In this document: positions 28,049-37,376 of the stretch, one piece after another | How positions within the stretch are numbered: position 1 is the first letter of the stretch | Layout of the letters: every line of letters begins with the position of its first letter | Assembly: GCA_031275795.1 (NCBI GenBank) | Contig: JAISOG010000004.1 | Coordinates: forward strand, 1 to 49,671 | DNA length: 49,671 bases | Origin: Candidatus Endomicrobiellum incisitermitis | GTDB lineage: Bacteria; Elusimicrobiota; Endomicrobiia; Endomicrobiales; Endomicrobiaceae | Direction: 5' to 3' | Notes under the pieces: model-generated | What the model was told of the DNA's origin: nothing | Database searches by the model: none | The model's input: only the letters and a program-made list of their open reading frames with translations | Program-made: the position numbers and the translations under genes

Positions 28049-28595
28049 TTGTCTTCTCCGTTAAAAAAATAAATTTTAAATACTTATATACTTTATAAGT
28101 AAATATTATTGATTTCACATAATTTTTAGTTTCGTTAAATGGTATATCTTTAATTTTTAAATCTGTTTTTTGTTTATACCACTTATCTACATTACCTATC
28201 CCTGCATTATATGCAGATAAAGCTAAGATTAAGTTATTATTATAATGATTTAAAAGTTTAGACACATAGTAAACACCAAACATAATGTTTGTTTTTGGTT
28301 CTTTTAAAGAGCTAATAGAAAGATTTGGGACTTTTAATTCTTTTGATATTTCTCGTGCAGTTTTTGGCATTAACTGCATTAAACCAACTGCACCTTTACT
28401 GGAAATAGCGTTTACATTTAAGTTAGATTCTTTTTTCATAATAGCTTTTATTAAAATAGGGTCAACATTAAAACTATTAGAATATTCATATATATAATAA
28501 TCGTATGGGTTTTTTTCAAATAAACCTAATACCTGCAAAATACTAAAAATTGTAATTATAACTACTACAAGTATTATATAAATAATTTTTTTCAT
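28041..28595 (-). CDS. Membrane-anchored lytic transglycosylase (SLT family)
   Basis: 184 aa. An N-terminal uncleaved-looking hydrophobic anchor (IIYIILVVVIITIFSILQVLGLF) precedes an SLT/goose-lysozyme-type domain: IMKKESNLNVNAISSKGAVGLMQLMP with the catalytic Glu in KKES, then FGVYYVSKLL and ALSAYNAGIGNVDKW. It cleaves the MurNAc-GlcNAc bond of peptidoglycan to the 1,6-anhydro product. The domain is close to Slt70/MltE types. ATGA overlap with miaB. Confidence 0.92.
   Translation of the reverse strand: MKKIIYIILVVVIITIFSILQVLGLFEKNPYDYYIYEYSNSFNVDPILIKAIMKKESNLNVNAISSKGAVGLMQLMPKTAREISKELKVPNLSISSLKEPKTNIMFGVYYVSKLLNHYNNNLILALSAYNAGIGNVDKWYKQKTDLKIKDIPFNETKNYVKSIIFTYKVYKYLKFIFLTEKTNK
28046..28059 (-). 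promoter_or_regulatory. Shine-Dalgarno and putative AUA initiation codon of mutS
   Basis: GGAGA (28055-28059 on the minus strand) is followed after 6 nt by ATA (28046-28048). The Shine-Dalgarno lies within the last codons of the lytic transglycosylase gene, whose TAA is at 28041-28043, so the two genes would overlap by 8 nt. Confidence 0.5.
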
Positions 28596-29851
28596 ACAAT
28601 ATTGCCAAAAAGCGAGTTTACCTTTGACTCGTTTATGTGCACATTAAAAATTTTTCCAATGTAATTCTTGTCTGTATTTTTTATAAAAACTTTACGCCCA
28701 CTGCTAGTTCTTGCTTCTAAAACATTAAAATTAAAACTTTCAGCTAAAACTTCAAAAGTTTTACCAACCATAGAAGAGACAATCTCGGTAGAAATTTTAT
28801 TTGACTCATTTAAAATAATAGAGTGCCGCCTCTTTTTTTCCTTTAAAGGCACATCATCAAACATGCTTGAAGCTTTGGTATTAGGTCTTGGCGAATATCT
28901 AAATACATACAGACCATCAAAACGAATATTTTGTACAGCTTTAAAAGTATCGTTGAAATCTTTTTCTGTTTCACCAGGGAAACCGACTATAACATCTGTT
29001 GTTATGCTTATATCAGAAATTTTGTTTTTTAAATTATTTACGAGTTCTAAATAGTGCTCATAAGTATACTTTCTATTCATCTCTTTTAAAACTTTATTTG
29101 AGCCAGATTGCATCGGTAAATGCATATGATGACAAATTTTCTTTTCACTAACAATAAGGTCTATTAAGTCATGGCTTAAATCTTTGGGATGATTTGTCAT
29201 AAATCTTAATCTTTCTAATCCATCAATTTTACAAATATTTTTAACTAAAGATACAAAATTTGTAGAATTATATTTATAAGAATTCACATTTTGGCCTAAA
29301 AGCATTATTTCTTTTGTTCCATTTTTTACCATTATTTCACATTTGTCAAGTATAACTTTGTTGTCTAAACTAATTTCTTTTCCTCTTAAAAAAGGGACTA
29401 TACAATAAGCACAAAAATTATTGCAACCTCTCATAATTGTAATATATCTTACAATTTTTGATGATTTGTTAATTAAAATGTCGCTACTTGTTTTTTCAAA
29501 ACTACATAAATTCAAAATTTTTAAAGCAAAATTATCTATGTCTTTTGTTCCAAGCACTAAATCTACAGTTTTAAAACGCTTTTTAACTTTTGTTCCTAAC
29601 CTTTCTGCCATACAACCAATTACAACAATTTTAATGTTTGGTTTTTGTTTTTTAATCTCTTCTGCTCTTCCAAGGTAAGAAAATGCCTTTTGTTCTGCTT
29701 GTGCTCGTACTGAACATGTGTTCAATATAATTATATCAGCATCTAACGTATTATTTACCTGTACCATTCCGTAAGTTGAAAGCATGCTAGAAAGTGTTTC
29801 TGACTCGCACACATTCATTTGACATCCAATAGTCTCAATTAAATATCTCAA
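28592..29851 (-). CDS. miaB: tRNA-2-methylthio-N6-dimethylallyladenosine synthase MiaB
   Basis: 419 aa. Radical-SAM methylthiotransferase: N-terminal UPF0004 domain with GCQMNVCES, LNTCSVRAQAEQKAFSYLG and GCMAERLG holding three cluster Cys; radical-SAM motif RGCNNFCAYCIVPFLRG (C-x3-C-x2-C); GFPGETEKDF; and a C-terminal TRAM domain. It converts i6A37 to ms2i6A37 downstream of MiaA. The start is TTG at 29851 with AGAGG 7 nt upstream, as needed to keep the YLIETIGCQMN start. First gene of its operon. Confidence 0.95.
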   Translation of the reverse strand: MRYLIETIGCQMNVCESETLSSMLSTYGMVQVNNTLDADIIILNTCSVRAQAEQKAFSYLGRAEEIKKQKPNIKIVVIGCMAERLGTKVKKRFKTVDLVLGTKDIDNFALKILNLCSFEKTSSDILINKSSKIVRYITIMRGCNNFCAYCIVPFLRGKEISLDNKVILDKCEIMVKNGTKEIMLLGQNVNSYKYNSTNFVSLVKNICKIDGLERLRFMTNHPKDLSHDLIDLIVSEKKICHHMHLPMQSGSNKVLKEMNRKYTYEHYLELVNNLKNKISDISITTDVIVGFPGETEKDFNDTFKAVQNIRFDGLYVFRYSPRPNTKASSMFDDVPLKEKKRRHSIILNESNKISTEIVSSMVGKTFEVLAESFNFNVLEARTSSGRKVFIKNTDKNYIGKIFNVHINESKVNSLFGNIV

Positions 29852-29877
29852 AAATTAACCTCTTCTTTTATTTTTAT

Positions 29878-29883
29878 ATTATA
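29878..29883 (-). promoter_or_regulatory. Candidate -10 box of the miaB operon
   Basis: A perfect TATAAT on the minus strand, 27 nt upstream of miaB; the -35 match at 16-18 bp is poor. The intergenic stretch 29852-30136 contains no convincing gene. On the plus strand a 17-codon frame at 29986 has GGAG 6 nt upstream, but nothing else supports it. Confidence 0.45.
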
Positions 29884-30136
29884 CCAAATTATTAAATGCC
29901 CAAGATTAAAAGTGATGTCTGACTTAACCAATAAGTTTGCATCAAACTAAAGTTGATCTAGTTTAGAACCTTATCGGAGCGGCATATGAGCAAAATTCAT
30001 TTAAGTCTTTTTTGTCTTTTTATTTTGCAAGTTTGCTAATTTGATTAAATGTTTGTTGCGAGTGCTCTTGTAACGTAGTTAAGATTCTAAACCAGACTAA
30101 ACATATACTGCTTATTGTAGTACTTGTAGTTTAAAA

Positions 30137-31876
30137 TTATTCAGAAATTATGTTCCCAATATCTGCTATAGAAGAATTTATTTTAGTGTACTGTTCTATA
30201 ATGTCTATGTGTAGTCCAGATGTTTCTATAGATTCTCTTAGATTTGCGTGAAGACGAGCTATATGCTTTTGTTTTAAAGATGTTTCAAGGTTTGTTACAT
30301 CTATTGCAGAAGAAGCAACATTTTTTGCAAGAGCTTTATCCTCCAAAAAAAATGAACTTAAAACTTTAGTTAAGTTAGAATATACCAAATTGTAAATGTT
30401 TTGTATATCTTTTAAACCTTCGTCAGAAAACCTAACATAGGAATAAACTTTTTTCTTTGCTATGTGCATTAAATTTCTATCTATAATCTCTGATATTTCA
30501 GACAAATTTGAGAGAATATAAAGAAGACGTATTTCTTCCTGAGATTGAGTTTTATTTAATTTTTTTTGCCCTAATTTAGCGATATAGGGTACAATTTCTT
30601 TGTTTAGGAGCTCTATTTTTAGAGCTTTTTGATATATTTTTTCTGATATGGAAATATCTTTAGATTTAAAGGCTAAGAAAGAACTTTCTAGCATGTTTAA
30701 AACAAACTCTCCTAACCTTAATATTTCTTTCTTTATAAGTTTTAAAGCTTTGTCTGTGTCCTTTTCAACATTTTTTGTGTCTATATAAACTGTGCCAAAA
30801 GATATCTCTTCTTCTTTAAAAGGATATATAAAATACACAAATCTTTGAAAAATCTTTATAGTTGGCAAAATAATTATACAGTTAAGTAAAGCTGATAATG
30901 TATGAGACATAGCTATCTGCCTTGAAACATCTTGCGAAAAAACAAACATTTTAGTAATTTTTTTTACAAAATAAACCCATAGACCTTCACCATTTATTGT
31001 AATTAGTTGCAAAAAAGGTAATATTACTATTACAATAAAAATTTGCTGTATAATTTGCCATATAACAAGTCTTTTAGAACTTCTTGGCATTTTTAAACTT
31101 CCTAACACCACAGTTATGCAAGTGCCTATTTGAGAGCCTAAAGCTAGCTCTACAGCTTGCAATAAAGATATTACATCCCCACCTGCTAAAGTTATCACTA
31201 TTCCAACAACAGCCCCACTTGACTGCAAAATTAATGTTATTATTATACCTGCAAAAATACCAATAATAGGTGAATTTATGTTTGAGATAAGATTGAATAT
31301 GTCAGAATTTACACTAATTGAAGATATGGAATTAGAAATAAACTTCATACCTAAAAATAATAACCCAAACCCAAAAACAGCGTCCCCTATTTTAGAAATT
31401 CTTTTTTCTTTAAATGTAAAAGATAAAATATAACCCAAAACGATGATAAACATCGCCAAATCTGTAAACTTAAAAGCTATGAGCTGTGCTGTTATCGTAG
31501 AGCCTAAAGAGGCTCCTAGAGAAATAGACATTGATTGGTAAAAAGAAATTATACCTGTGCTTATAAGACTTATAATTAAAAGCATTGTTGCAGAACTTGA
31601 TTGGTTTGCAATAGTGAAAATAAATCCAGAAAAAAGACTTTTAAATTTTGAAGATGTTAAAGAAGTGAGTACATTTCTTAACTTTTGTCCTGCAAATTTT
31701 TGTAAAGAATCATTTACAAAAGACATACCAAAAAGTAAAAGAGAAAGTCCTCCAAAAATATCAACAAAAGCTTCAACATACCATTTTTTTTCTAATAAAA
31801 TAGCGTACACAAATAAAAATATAATAAGAAAAACGATTGTACACGAAAATAATATAAAAAATGTATGTCTTTTCAT
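30137..31876 (-). CDS. Na+/phosphate cotransporter (NptA/PNaS family) with PhoU-like C-terminus
   Basis: About 579 aa. Two inverted repeats of membrane helices carry the family QSSS-type motifs: TIANQSSSATMLLIISLIS and ITLILQSSGAVVGIVITLA, plus GASLGSTITAQ and GSQIGTCITVVLG. From about residue 375 a cytoplasmic helical domain resembles PhoU (repeated heptad helices, LNMLESSFLAF, LSNLSEISEIIDR). Predicted Na+-driven phosphate import with PhoU-like regulation. In this operon it could supply the phosphate consumed by nucleoside phosphorylases. ATG at 31876 overlaps the cdd stop (TGATG); a GTG one codon earlier is possible. Confidence 0.88.
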   Translation of the reverse strand: MKRHTFFILFSCTIVFLIIFLFVYAILLEKKWYVEAFVDIFGGLSLLLFGMSFVNDSLQKFAGQKLRNVLTSLTSSKFKSLFSGFIFTIANQSSSATMLLIISLISTGIISFYQSMSISLGASLGSTITAQLIAFKFTDLAMFIIVLGYILSFTFKEKRISKIGDAVFGFGLLFLGMKFISNSISSISVNSDIFNLISNINSPIIGIFAGIIITLILQSSGAVVGIVITLAGGDVISLLQAVELALGSQIGTCITVVLGSLKMPRSSKRLVIWQIIQQIFIVIVILPFLQLITINGEGLWVYFVKKITKMFVFSQDVSRQIAMSHTLSALLNCIIILPTIKIFQRFVYFIYPFKEEEISFGTVYIDTKNVEKDTDKALKLIKKEILRLGEFVLNMLESSFLAFKSKDISISEKIYQKALKIELLNKEIVPYIAKLGQKKLNKTQSQEEIRLLYILSNLSEISEIIDRNLMHIAKKKVYSYVRFSDEGLKDIQNIYNLVYSNLTKVLSSFFLEDKALAKNVASSAIDVTNLETSLKQKHIARLHANLRESIETSGLHIDIIEQYTKINSSIADIGNIISE

Positions 31877-32268
31877 CACAAATTTTGTCTATTAAATGAG
31901 TGAGGTAACAAGTCTTTTATCTTAAATATTTTAAAACTATCTTTACCTGTTTTTATAATGATATCTGCATTTTCTGCAAGCTCTAAGATAACTTGACAAC
32001 ACGCTCCACAAGGAAACACTTTAAACAGAGATGTCCATATAACTATTGCTTTTACTTGTTTTTCCCCATTTGAAAAAGCATTAAATAAAGCAGACCGCTC
32101 TGCACAGTTTGTAAGTCCATAAGATACATTTTCTATGTTTGTTCCTAAATAGATTTTACCACTACCTGCTAATACAGCGCTGCCAACAGCAAATTTTGAG
32201 TAAGGAGAGTAAGAATACTTTGAAGCCTCATAAGCTTTTTTTATAATTTGTTTGTATTTTGTATTCAT
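31876..32268 (-). CDS. cdd: Cytidine deaminase
   Basis: 130 aa from the ATG at 32268. Zinc-site motifs are TNCAERSALFNAF (C-A-E) and PCGACCQVI (P-C-x-x-C). SYSPYSKFAVGSAVL and GTNIENVSYGLTNC are standard for the small homotetrameric enzyme. The frame is open up to 32376, but the extra 36 residues are hydrophobic, unlike the family, and overlap the upstream gene's end. It converts cytidine/deoxycytidine to uridine/deoxyuridine, the substrate of the pyrimidine phosphorylase nearby. Confidence 0.95.
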   Translation of the reverse strand: MNTKYKQIIKKAYEASKYSYSPYSKFAVGSAVLAGSGKIYLGTNIENVSYGLTNCAERSALFNAFSNGEKQVKAIVIWTSLFKVFPCGACCQVILELAENADIIIKTGKDSFKIFKIKDLLPHSFNRQNL

Positions 32269-32311
32269 ATAATTCCATATAAATATAAGTTCAATAAAAA
32301 ATTTAATTACT

Positions 32312-33196
32312 CTAATCGCATAATGATGACTTGTAATATTTATCAAGAAATAAAGATAAGTTTTTATAGTTAGCACTTAAGAGAAGTTTTTGACTAGGAG
32401 TCATAATAGATTTAGCTAGAGCACTACCACAAGAACACTGTATTTTCCTTTCTGCAAGTTTTAAAATTAAACTCTTTATAATATTCTTAATACTAGTTGT
32501 TGATACTGTTGCGATAACTAAATCATTTGTTACTACTTCTTGCCCATCTTTCCAAGCATCACAATCTGTTACAAGAGAAATATTTGCGTAACACATTTCA
32601 GCTTCTCTTGCAAGTTTAGCTTCTGGAAAAAGAGTCATTCCAACTATAGAAAAACCTAACTGTCTGTTGATTTGGGATTCTATTTTTGTTGAAAATTGAG
32701 GTCCTTCAATACACACATAAGTGCCACCGAAATGCTGGTTTAGTCCGAGCTCATATACAGATTCATGTATTAAGTTCCTTATTTGATTACAAAAAGGTTC
32801 TGCCATAGACACATGAACGACTATACCTTTTTCAAAAAAAGTTGAAGGTCTATTTTTCGTTTTATCAAACACTTGATCAGGTATAACAAAGTCTTTTGGT
32901 TTTATATGTTCTTGTAAAGAGCCACAAGAATTAAATGAAACTATTTGTTCCACCCCTAAAGATTTTAGTGCATATATGTTAGCTCTTTGATTAATTTCTG
33001 ATGGATTGAGCGTATGATATTTGCCATGTCTTGGTAAAAAAGCACAAGATATACCGCTTATTGTACCAATTACAATTTTATCGGAAGGTTTCCCAAAAGG
33101 TGTGTCAACGACTTTTTCTATAATATTTTCAATACCTTCTATTTCGGACAACCCACTTCCACCAATAAACGCAATTTTTGTAATTTGTTTTGACAT
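32312..33196 (-). CDS. mtnP: S-methyl-5'-thioadenosine phosphorylase (MTAP/PNP family)
   Basis: 294 aa. IAFIGGSGLSEIEG, FLPRHGKYHTLNPSEINQRANIYALKSLG, IEGPQFSTKIES, then IVGMTLFPEAKLAREAEMCYANISLVTDCDAW. The MT-x-x-PEA-x-LAREAE segment and the DCDAW tail mark the MTAP branch of the PNP family. It phosphorolyses methylthioadenosine (or 6-oxopurine nucleosides in some relatives) to base and (methylthio)ribose-1-phosphate. AGGAG lies 7 nt before the ATG. 16 nt after recJ. Confidence 0.9.
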   Translation of the reverse strand: MSKQITKIAFIGGSGLSEIEGIENIIEKVVDTPFGKPSDKIVIGTISGISCAFLPRHGKYHTLNPSEINQRANIYALKSLGVEQIVSFNSCGSLQEHIKPKDFVIPDQVFDKTKNRPSTFFEKGIVVHVSMAEPFCNQIRNLIHESVYELGLNQHFGGTYVCIEGPQFSTKIESQINRQLGFSIVGMTLFPEAKLAREAEMCYANISLVTDCDAWKDGQEVVTNDLVIATVSTTSIKNIIKSLILKLAERKIQCSCGSALAKSIMTPSQKLLLSANYKNLSLFLDKYYKSSLCD

Positions 33197-33212
33197 TGCA
33201 TTTCTCCTAAAA

Positions 33213-35231
33213 TTAGTTCAATGCGGGTTTGATATCTATAATTTGTAGTTGTGCTAATTTATTTTTGTTTCTTTCTACAACGTCAACATAAAAAGCAATA
33301 TCTAATAAAGGTTCAGACTTTACTTCCTCTGCAAATTTAGATTTGTTCCAAAAAACAGCTTGAATATTCTTGCTACCCTTATGAGAAACTTTAAACTTTA
33401 AGTGCTCATCTCTACTACCAAAAACAGCAATTTCTGTAGGAGTCACGTTTTTTATACAAAAGACTGGTTTTGAGTTTCCTATACCAAAAGGTTCCATCTT
33501 TTTTACTTGTTTATAAAAATCGACAGTAATATCAGATATTTTTAATTCGTCTTCGACTAGTATTGTCTTATCGTAGCTTGTCTCTTTTAGATTTTTATTT
33601 GCATAATCGGAAATTCTTTTTATAAAGTCTCCTATTTTAGAATCATCTAAAGTAAAACCTGCTGCTTGATTATGCCCACCGTATTTTGTTAGTATGTCTT
33701 TTACGCTCTCTAAAGCTGCTACCACATCAAATCCCTCAACAGAACGAGCTGCACCAGTTGCTTCTTTACCGTCTGTAATAAATAAAAATGCTGGTTTAGA
33801 GTACATTTTTACCATTTGAGAAGCTACTATGCCTGTGACTCCATGTTCTAAGTTAGACGCTTTTACTATTAAAACTTTATCGTTTTTAAGGTTACATTGC
33901 GCTTTTAAAAGATGTTTAAATTGCTCTATATTTTCAGACTGCAAATATTTTCTATTTTTGTTTAATTTAAGGATGTCTTCATACAATTTTTTTGCTTCTT
34001 TAAAATCTTTTGTCATAAGAAGTTTAGCCGAAAGAATGCCTTTTGACATACGACCAGAAGAGTTTAACACTGGTGTAATATTCCAGGACACTAATTTTGC
34101 AGTTATATTAGAAATACCTTTTGAAATTAAAACATCATCAACTAAAAGACCTAGGCCTATATGAGAGTGAGGATTGTTTTCTATCATCTCCAAACCATTT
34201 TTTACTATTATTCTATTTTCTTCAATTAATGGGACAGAATCTGCAATTGTGCCAAGAGAACATAAATCAAGGTTGTTTTCAAAAAAGGTTTTTATGTTTT
34301 TATTTTTAAAAATCTCTTTTTTATATGCTTTTTCAACAGAAAAAGCATCTTCTATATTATCACTAAAAACAACAACATTAGTACAAAATAGAGAGGAATC
34401 TTGCAACATGCTACTCTTTAGGTTTACTGAGTTTACATATATCTTAAATACATTTTTAAAATCATTTTTTATGTCAAAAACAGATTCATATGCCTTCTCA
34501 CTTATTTTTATACCATTTTTTACGTGTATACATATTATCAAAGATTCCTTACAATAACATAACAAAATATCTTTGTTATATTCTTCATTATAGGAAAACA
34601 TCAAAGCGTGCATAAGCTTTAATGCTACTGTACAACCAGCTATATCTCTAAAAGGATATTTAGAGTCAGAAAGTTTAGGGTTAATGATTGCATCGGCTTT
34701 AGGTGTTCCTTCATAGGGAGGTTCATGATGATCTGTAAGGATTACATACATGCCAAGCTGTTTTGCATATTCAGTTTCCTCTATAGCAGAAATCCCACAA
34801 TCTGCAGTAATCAAAAGTTTAACTTTTTCTAATGCAAACTTTGAAAGCACATCTTTGGAAATACCATACCCTTCTTCAGCAGGAACGTACCATAAGACAT
34901 CTCCACCCAAAGTTCTTAAAGTATTTACAATAACGTTTACTGCAGTAACACCATCTACATCTTTATCTCCATACACTAAAATTTTTTCTTTTAATTTAAG
35001 CACTTCTCTTAGTTTTTCAACTGCTTTTTTCATGTCACAAAATAAAAAAGGATTGTGTAAATTTTCTGTATCACTACTTAAAAACTCTTTAACTTTTTCT
35101 AAAGTGTCTATTCCTCTATTTACTAAAACTCCTGCAATTTTTGCAATTTGTGGCAAAGCTGAAGCAATTTCTGTAACTTTTGGCACGTTTTCTTTTAGGA
35201 TATGCCACTTTTTTTCACTTTCGTTGCTCAT
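33213..35231 (-). CDS. recJ: Single-stranded-DNA exonuclease RecJ with a large insertion
   Basis: 672 aa. DHH-family motifs: GDKDVDGVTAV (88-98), TADCGIS, TDHHEPP (166-172), GTIADSVPL (327-335), LNSSGRMSKG and a C-terminal DHHA1 region (YGGHNQAAGFTL). RecJ digests ssDNA 5' to 3'. Between AGCTVALKLMHAL (198-210) and ENNLDLCSLGTIAD (318 on) there are about 108 residues, where RecJ usually has about 20; the insert is Cys/Lys/Asn-rich and unassigned. The GDYDVDG Tyr is Lys here. It overlaps the pyrimidine phosphorylase gene by 17 nt and lies inside a nucleoside-catabolic operon. Confidence 0.91.
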   Translation of the reverse strand: MSNESEKKWHILKENVPKVTEIASALPQIAKIAGVLVNRGIDTLEKVKEFLSSDTENLHNPFLFCDMKKAVEKLREVLKLKEKILVYGDKDVDGVTAVNVIVNTLRTLGGDVLWYVPAEEGYGISKDVLSKFALEKVKLLITADCGISAIEETEYAKQLGMYVILTDHHEPPYEGTPKADAIINPKLSDSKYPFRDIAGCTVALKLMHALMFSYNEEYNKDILLCYCKESLIICIHVKNGIKISEKAYESVFDIKNDFKNVFKIYVNSVNLKSSMLQDSSLFCTNVVVFSDNIEDAFSVEKAYKKEIFKNKNIKTFFENNLDLCSLGTIADSVPLIEENRIIVKNGLEMIENNPHSHIGLGLLVDDVLISKGISNITAKLVSWNITPVLNSSGRMSKGILSAKLLMTKDFKEAKKLYEDILKLNKNRKYLQSENIEQFKHLLKAQCNLKNDKVLIVKASNLEHGVTGIVASQMVKMYSKPAFLFITDGKEATGAARSVEGFDVVAALESVKDILTKYGGHNQAAGFTLDDSKIGDFIKRISDYANKNLKETSYDKTILVEDELKISDITVDFYKQVKKMEPFGIGNSKPVFCIKNVTPTEIAVFGSRDEHLKFKVSHKGSKNIQAVFWNKSKFAEEVKSEPLLDIAFYVDVVERNKNKLAQLQIIDIKPALN

Positions 35232-36534
35232 AATTGATTTCCTTTATTAATTTTATATTTCCATTTTTATTTTTAGATATTATATAAGCATCTTTTATTA
35301 TAGTAACAGCTTCTTCTATATTTTCGGACCTGTTATATAAAACTTCAGCAAGAGTTTCACCTTTTTTCACATAATCATTAGTTTTTTTATATAGAATAAT
35401 GCCTGCCGAATAATCTATAGTGTCTTCTTTCTTTGTTCTTCCTGCACCAGAGAGCATCTCTGCAATGCCAATTCTATTCGAATTTACAGCAGTAACAAAA
35501 CCTTCTTGGTTAGACTTTATCTCAAGTTTGTGTTTTGCCTTAGGCAAAAGTTGTTGAGGTTCTTCTATAACTTTAACATCTCCACCTTGGAGATGAACAA
35601 TTCTTTTAAACTTTTCTAAAGCATTTCCATTATTTATTTGCTTTTGGGCAAGAATTTTTGCTTCTTGCAAACTGTTAGCTTTTTTAACACTATAAATCAT
35701 AAGAGCAGACAAAAATATTGAAAGTTCATATAAATCGTTTTTTAATGTGCCTTTTAATATTTCTATTGCTTGTTTAATTTCTAAAGCATTTCCTGCGCAA
35801 TTGCCTAAAGGTGTATCCATATCGCTAATAACTACAGAAGTGTTTACACCAAATTTTTTACCTATGTTAACCATTTTTTCTGAAAGAATTTTTGCATTAG
35901 CATAACTTTTCATAAAAGAACCACTTCCTATTTTAACATCCAGTACAAGATTTTCTGTTCCTTCAGCAATTTTCTTAGACATTATGCTTGAACATATTAA
36001 AGGAATAGACTCTACAGTAGCAGTAACATCTCTTAACGCATACATTTTTTTATCTACAGGTGCAATTTCTGAAGTTTGTCCAATAATAGCAACACCATTT
36101 AAATCTAAAATATTTAAAAATTCCGTTTTATCTATATTTGTTCTAAAACCTGGTATAGATTCTAGCTTATCAAGAGTTCCTCCTGTATATCCAAGTCCTC
36201 GACCTGCCATCATAGGAACGCATACACCTAAACTAGCTACAACAGGCGCAATTATTAAAGATGTGCCATCACCTATTCCACCAGTGGAATGCTTATCAAC
36301 AGACGGCATGTTTAAAGAAGACAAGTCCATTCTTTGACCAGAATTTATCATGGCGTTTGTTAAGTAAAAAATTTCGTCATCACTCATACCAGCAAAAAAT
36401 ATAGCCATCAAAAATGCAGCCATTTGATAATCTGCAATATCACCGTTATTATAGCAAGCAACGATAAATTCTATTTCTTTTTTTGATAGTTCTTCTTTTT
36501 GTCTTTTTTTATATATTACATCGTAAGCTCTCAC
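35215..36534 (-). CDS. deoA: Pyrimidine-nucleoside (thymidine) phosphorylase
   Basis: 439 aa. VDKHSTGGIGDGTSLIIAP, GRGLGYTGGTLDKLESIPGF, ALRDVTATVESIPLICSSIMSKKIAEG with the substrate Arg, Ser and Lys, and a C-terminal lipoyl-like alpha/beta domain (SNQEGFVTAVNSNRIG). It splits thymidine, deoxyuridine or uridine into base and (deoxy)ribose-1-phosphate. The start is GTG, forming a 4-nt overlap with the purine phosphorylase stop; AGAGG lies 8 nt upstream. Confidence 0.94.
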   Translation of the reverse strand: MRAYDVIYKKRQKEELSKKEIEFIVACYNNGDIADYQMAAFLMAIFFAGMSDDEIFYLTNAMINSGQRMDLSSLNMPSVDKHSTGGIGDGTSLIIAPVVASLGVCVPMMAGRGLGYTGGTLDKLESIPGFRTNIDKTEFLNILDLNGVAIIGQTSEIAPVDKKMYALRDVTATVESIPLICSSIMSKKIAEGTENLVLDVKIGSGSFMKSYANAKILSEKMVNIGKKFGVNTSVVISDMDTPLGNCAGNALEIKQAIEILKGTLKNDLYELSIFLSALMIYSVKKANSLQEAKILAQKQINNGNALEKFKRIVHLQGGDVKVIEEPQQLLPKAKHKLEIKSNQEGFVTAVNSNRIGIAEMLSGAGRTKKEDTIDYSAGIILYKKTNDYVKKGETLAEVLYNRSENIEEAVTIIKDAYIISKNKNGNIKLIKEINYEQRK

Positions 36535-37376
36535 CTATCTATCCTCTTTGAATTTATAAAATTAACAACTCCTTTAATTAGTTTTGAAATTTTATTAGTC
36601 GCTTCTTGACCATTTTTAAGTACTTGTTTGTGGCTTAAGACTTTCCCATTTGAGTTTTGCGCTATATTTGAAACATGTGCAATGCCTAAAATATCCATTT
36701 TCATTTGGCTAGCAACTATTGCTTCATATACTACAGACATGCCAATAATGTCTGCTCCAAGTTTTTTGAAAGCTTTTATTTCAGCTGAGGTTTCGTAAGA
36801 TGGGCCTGCAACACCACAGTAAACGCCTTCTTGAACTTTAATTTTATGTTTTACTGCAATGGTTAATGCTCTTTTTCTTAGCTTAAAATCGTACACATTC
36901 CCCATACTAGGAAATCTTTCACCAAAATCATCTAAATGTTTACTTATTAGAGGATTATATCCAGTAAAGTTCAAATGATCTTTTATTAAAACAATATCAC
37001 CTACTGAATACTTTGTATTTATTGCCCCGACAGCTGCTGTTATTAAAAGAGTCTGTATACCTAAAAATTTCATGACTCTTATAGGATAAACAATTTCTTT
37101 TGCAGAAAAACCTTCATAATAGTGGAATCTTCCATTAAATATCAAAATGTTAGTATTTTGGTAAGAACATAAAAGAAGCTCTCCCTTATGACCTTGAACT
37201 GTTGCTTTTAAAAAATGTGGGATTTTTGAATACTCTATTTTCTTTAGAACTGTAAAATTTTTTTCTATATCGCTAAGACCAGAACCTCCTACAATAGCAA
37301 CTGTTGGCCTAAAACCCTTTAGAGAAAGGATATAACTTGTTGTTTCTTTGATTTTTTTTAATACATTTTGTTCCAC
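36531..37376 (-). CDS. punA: Purine nucleoside phosphorylase (trimeric type)
   Basis: 281 aa. VAIVGGSGLSDIEKN, FNGRFHYYEGFSAKEIVYPIRVMKFLG, ITAAVGAINTKYSVGDIVLIKDHLNFTG, GVYCGVAGPSYETSAEIKAFKKLGADIIGMS. The usual MSTVPE substrate loop reads MSVVYE. It converts guanosine/inosine-type nucleosides to base and ribose-1-phosphate. The start is GTG at 37376 with AGGGA 5 nt upstream. A possible promoter (TTGTTG, 18 bp, TATAAG) lies in the 73-nt gap 37377-37449. Confidence 0.93.
   Translation of the reverse strand: MEQNVLKKIKETTSYILSLKGFRPTVAIVGGSGLSDIEKNFTVLKKIEYSKIPHFLKATVQGHKGELLLCSYQNTNILIFNGRFHYYEGFSAKEIVYPIRVMKFLGIQTLLITAAVGAINTKYSVGDIVLIKDHLNFTGYNPLISKHLDDFGERFPSMGNVYDFKLRKRALTIAVKHKIKVQEGVYCGVAGPSYETSAEIKAFKKLGADIIGMSVVYEAIVASQMKMDILGIAHVSNIAQNSNGKVLSHKQVLKNGQEATNKISKLIKGVVNFINSKRIDR

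Noticed and set aside
29986-30039. 17-codon plus-strand frame MSKIHLSLFCLFILQVC with GGAG 6 nt upstream
   Set aside because: No promoter, no conserved context and a length easily met by chance. It could be tested by ribosome profiling.
32269-32376. 36-residue hydrophobic N-terminal extension of cdd
   Set aside because: The family starts at the ATG at 32268; the extension overlaps the mtnP 3' end and lacks a ribosome site of its own.
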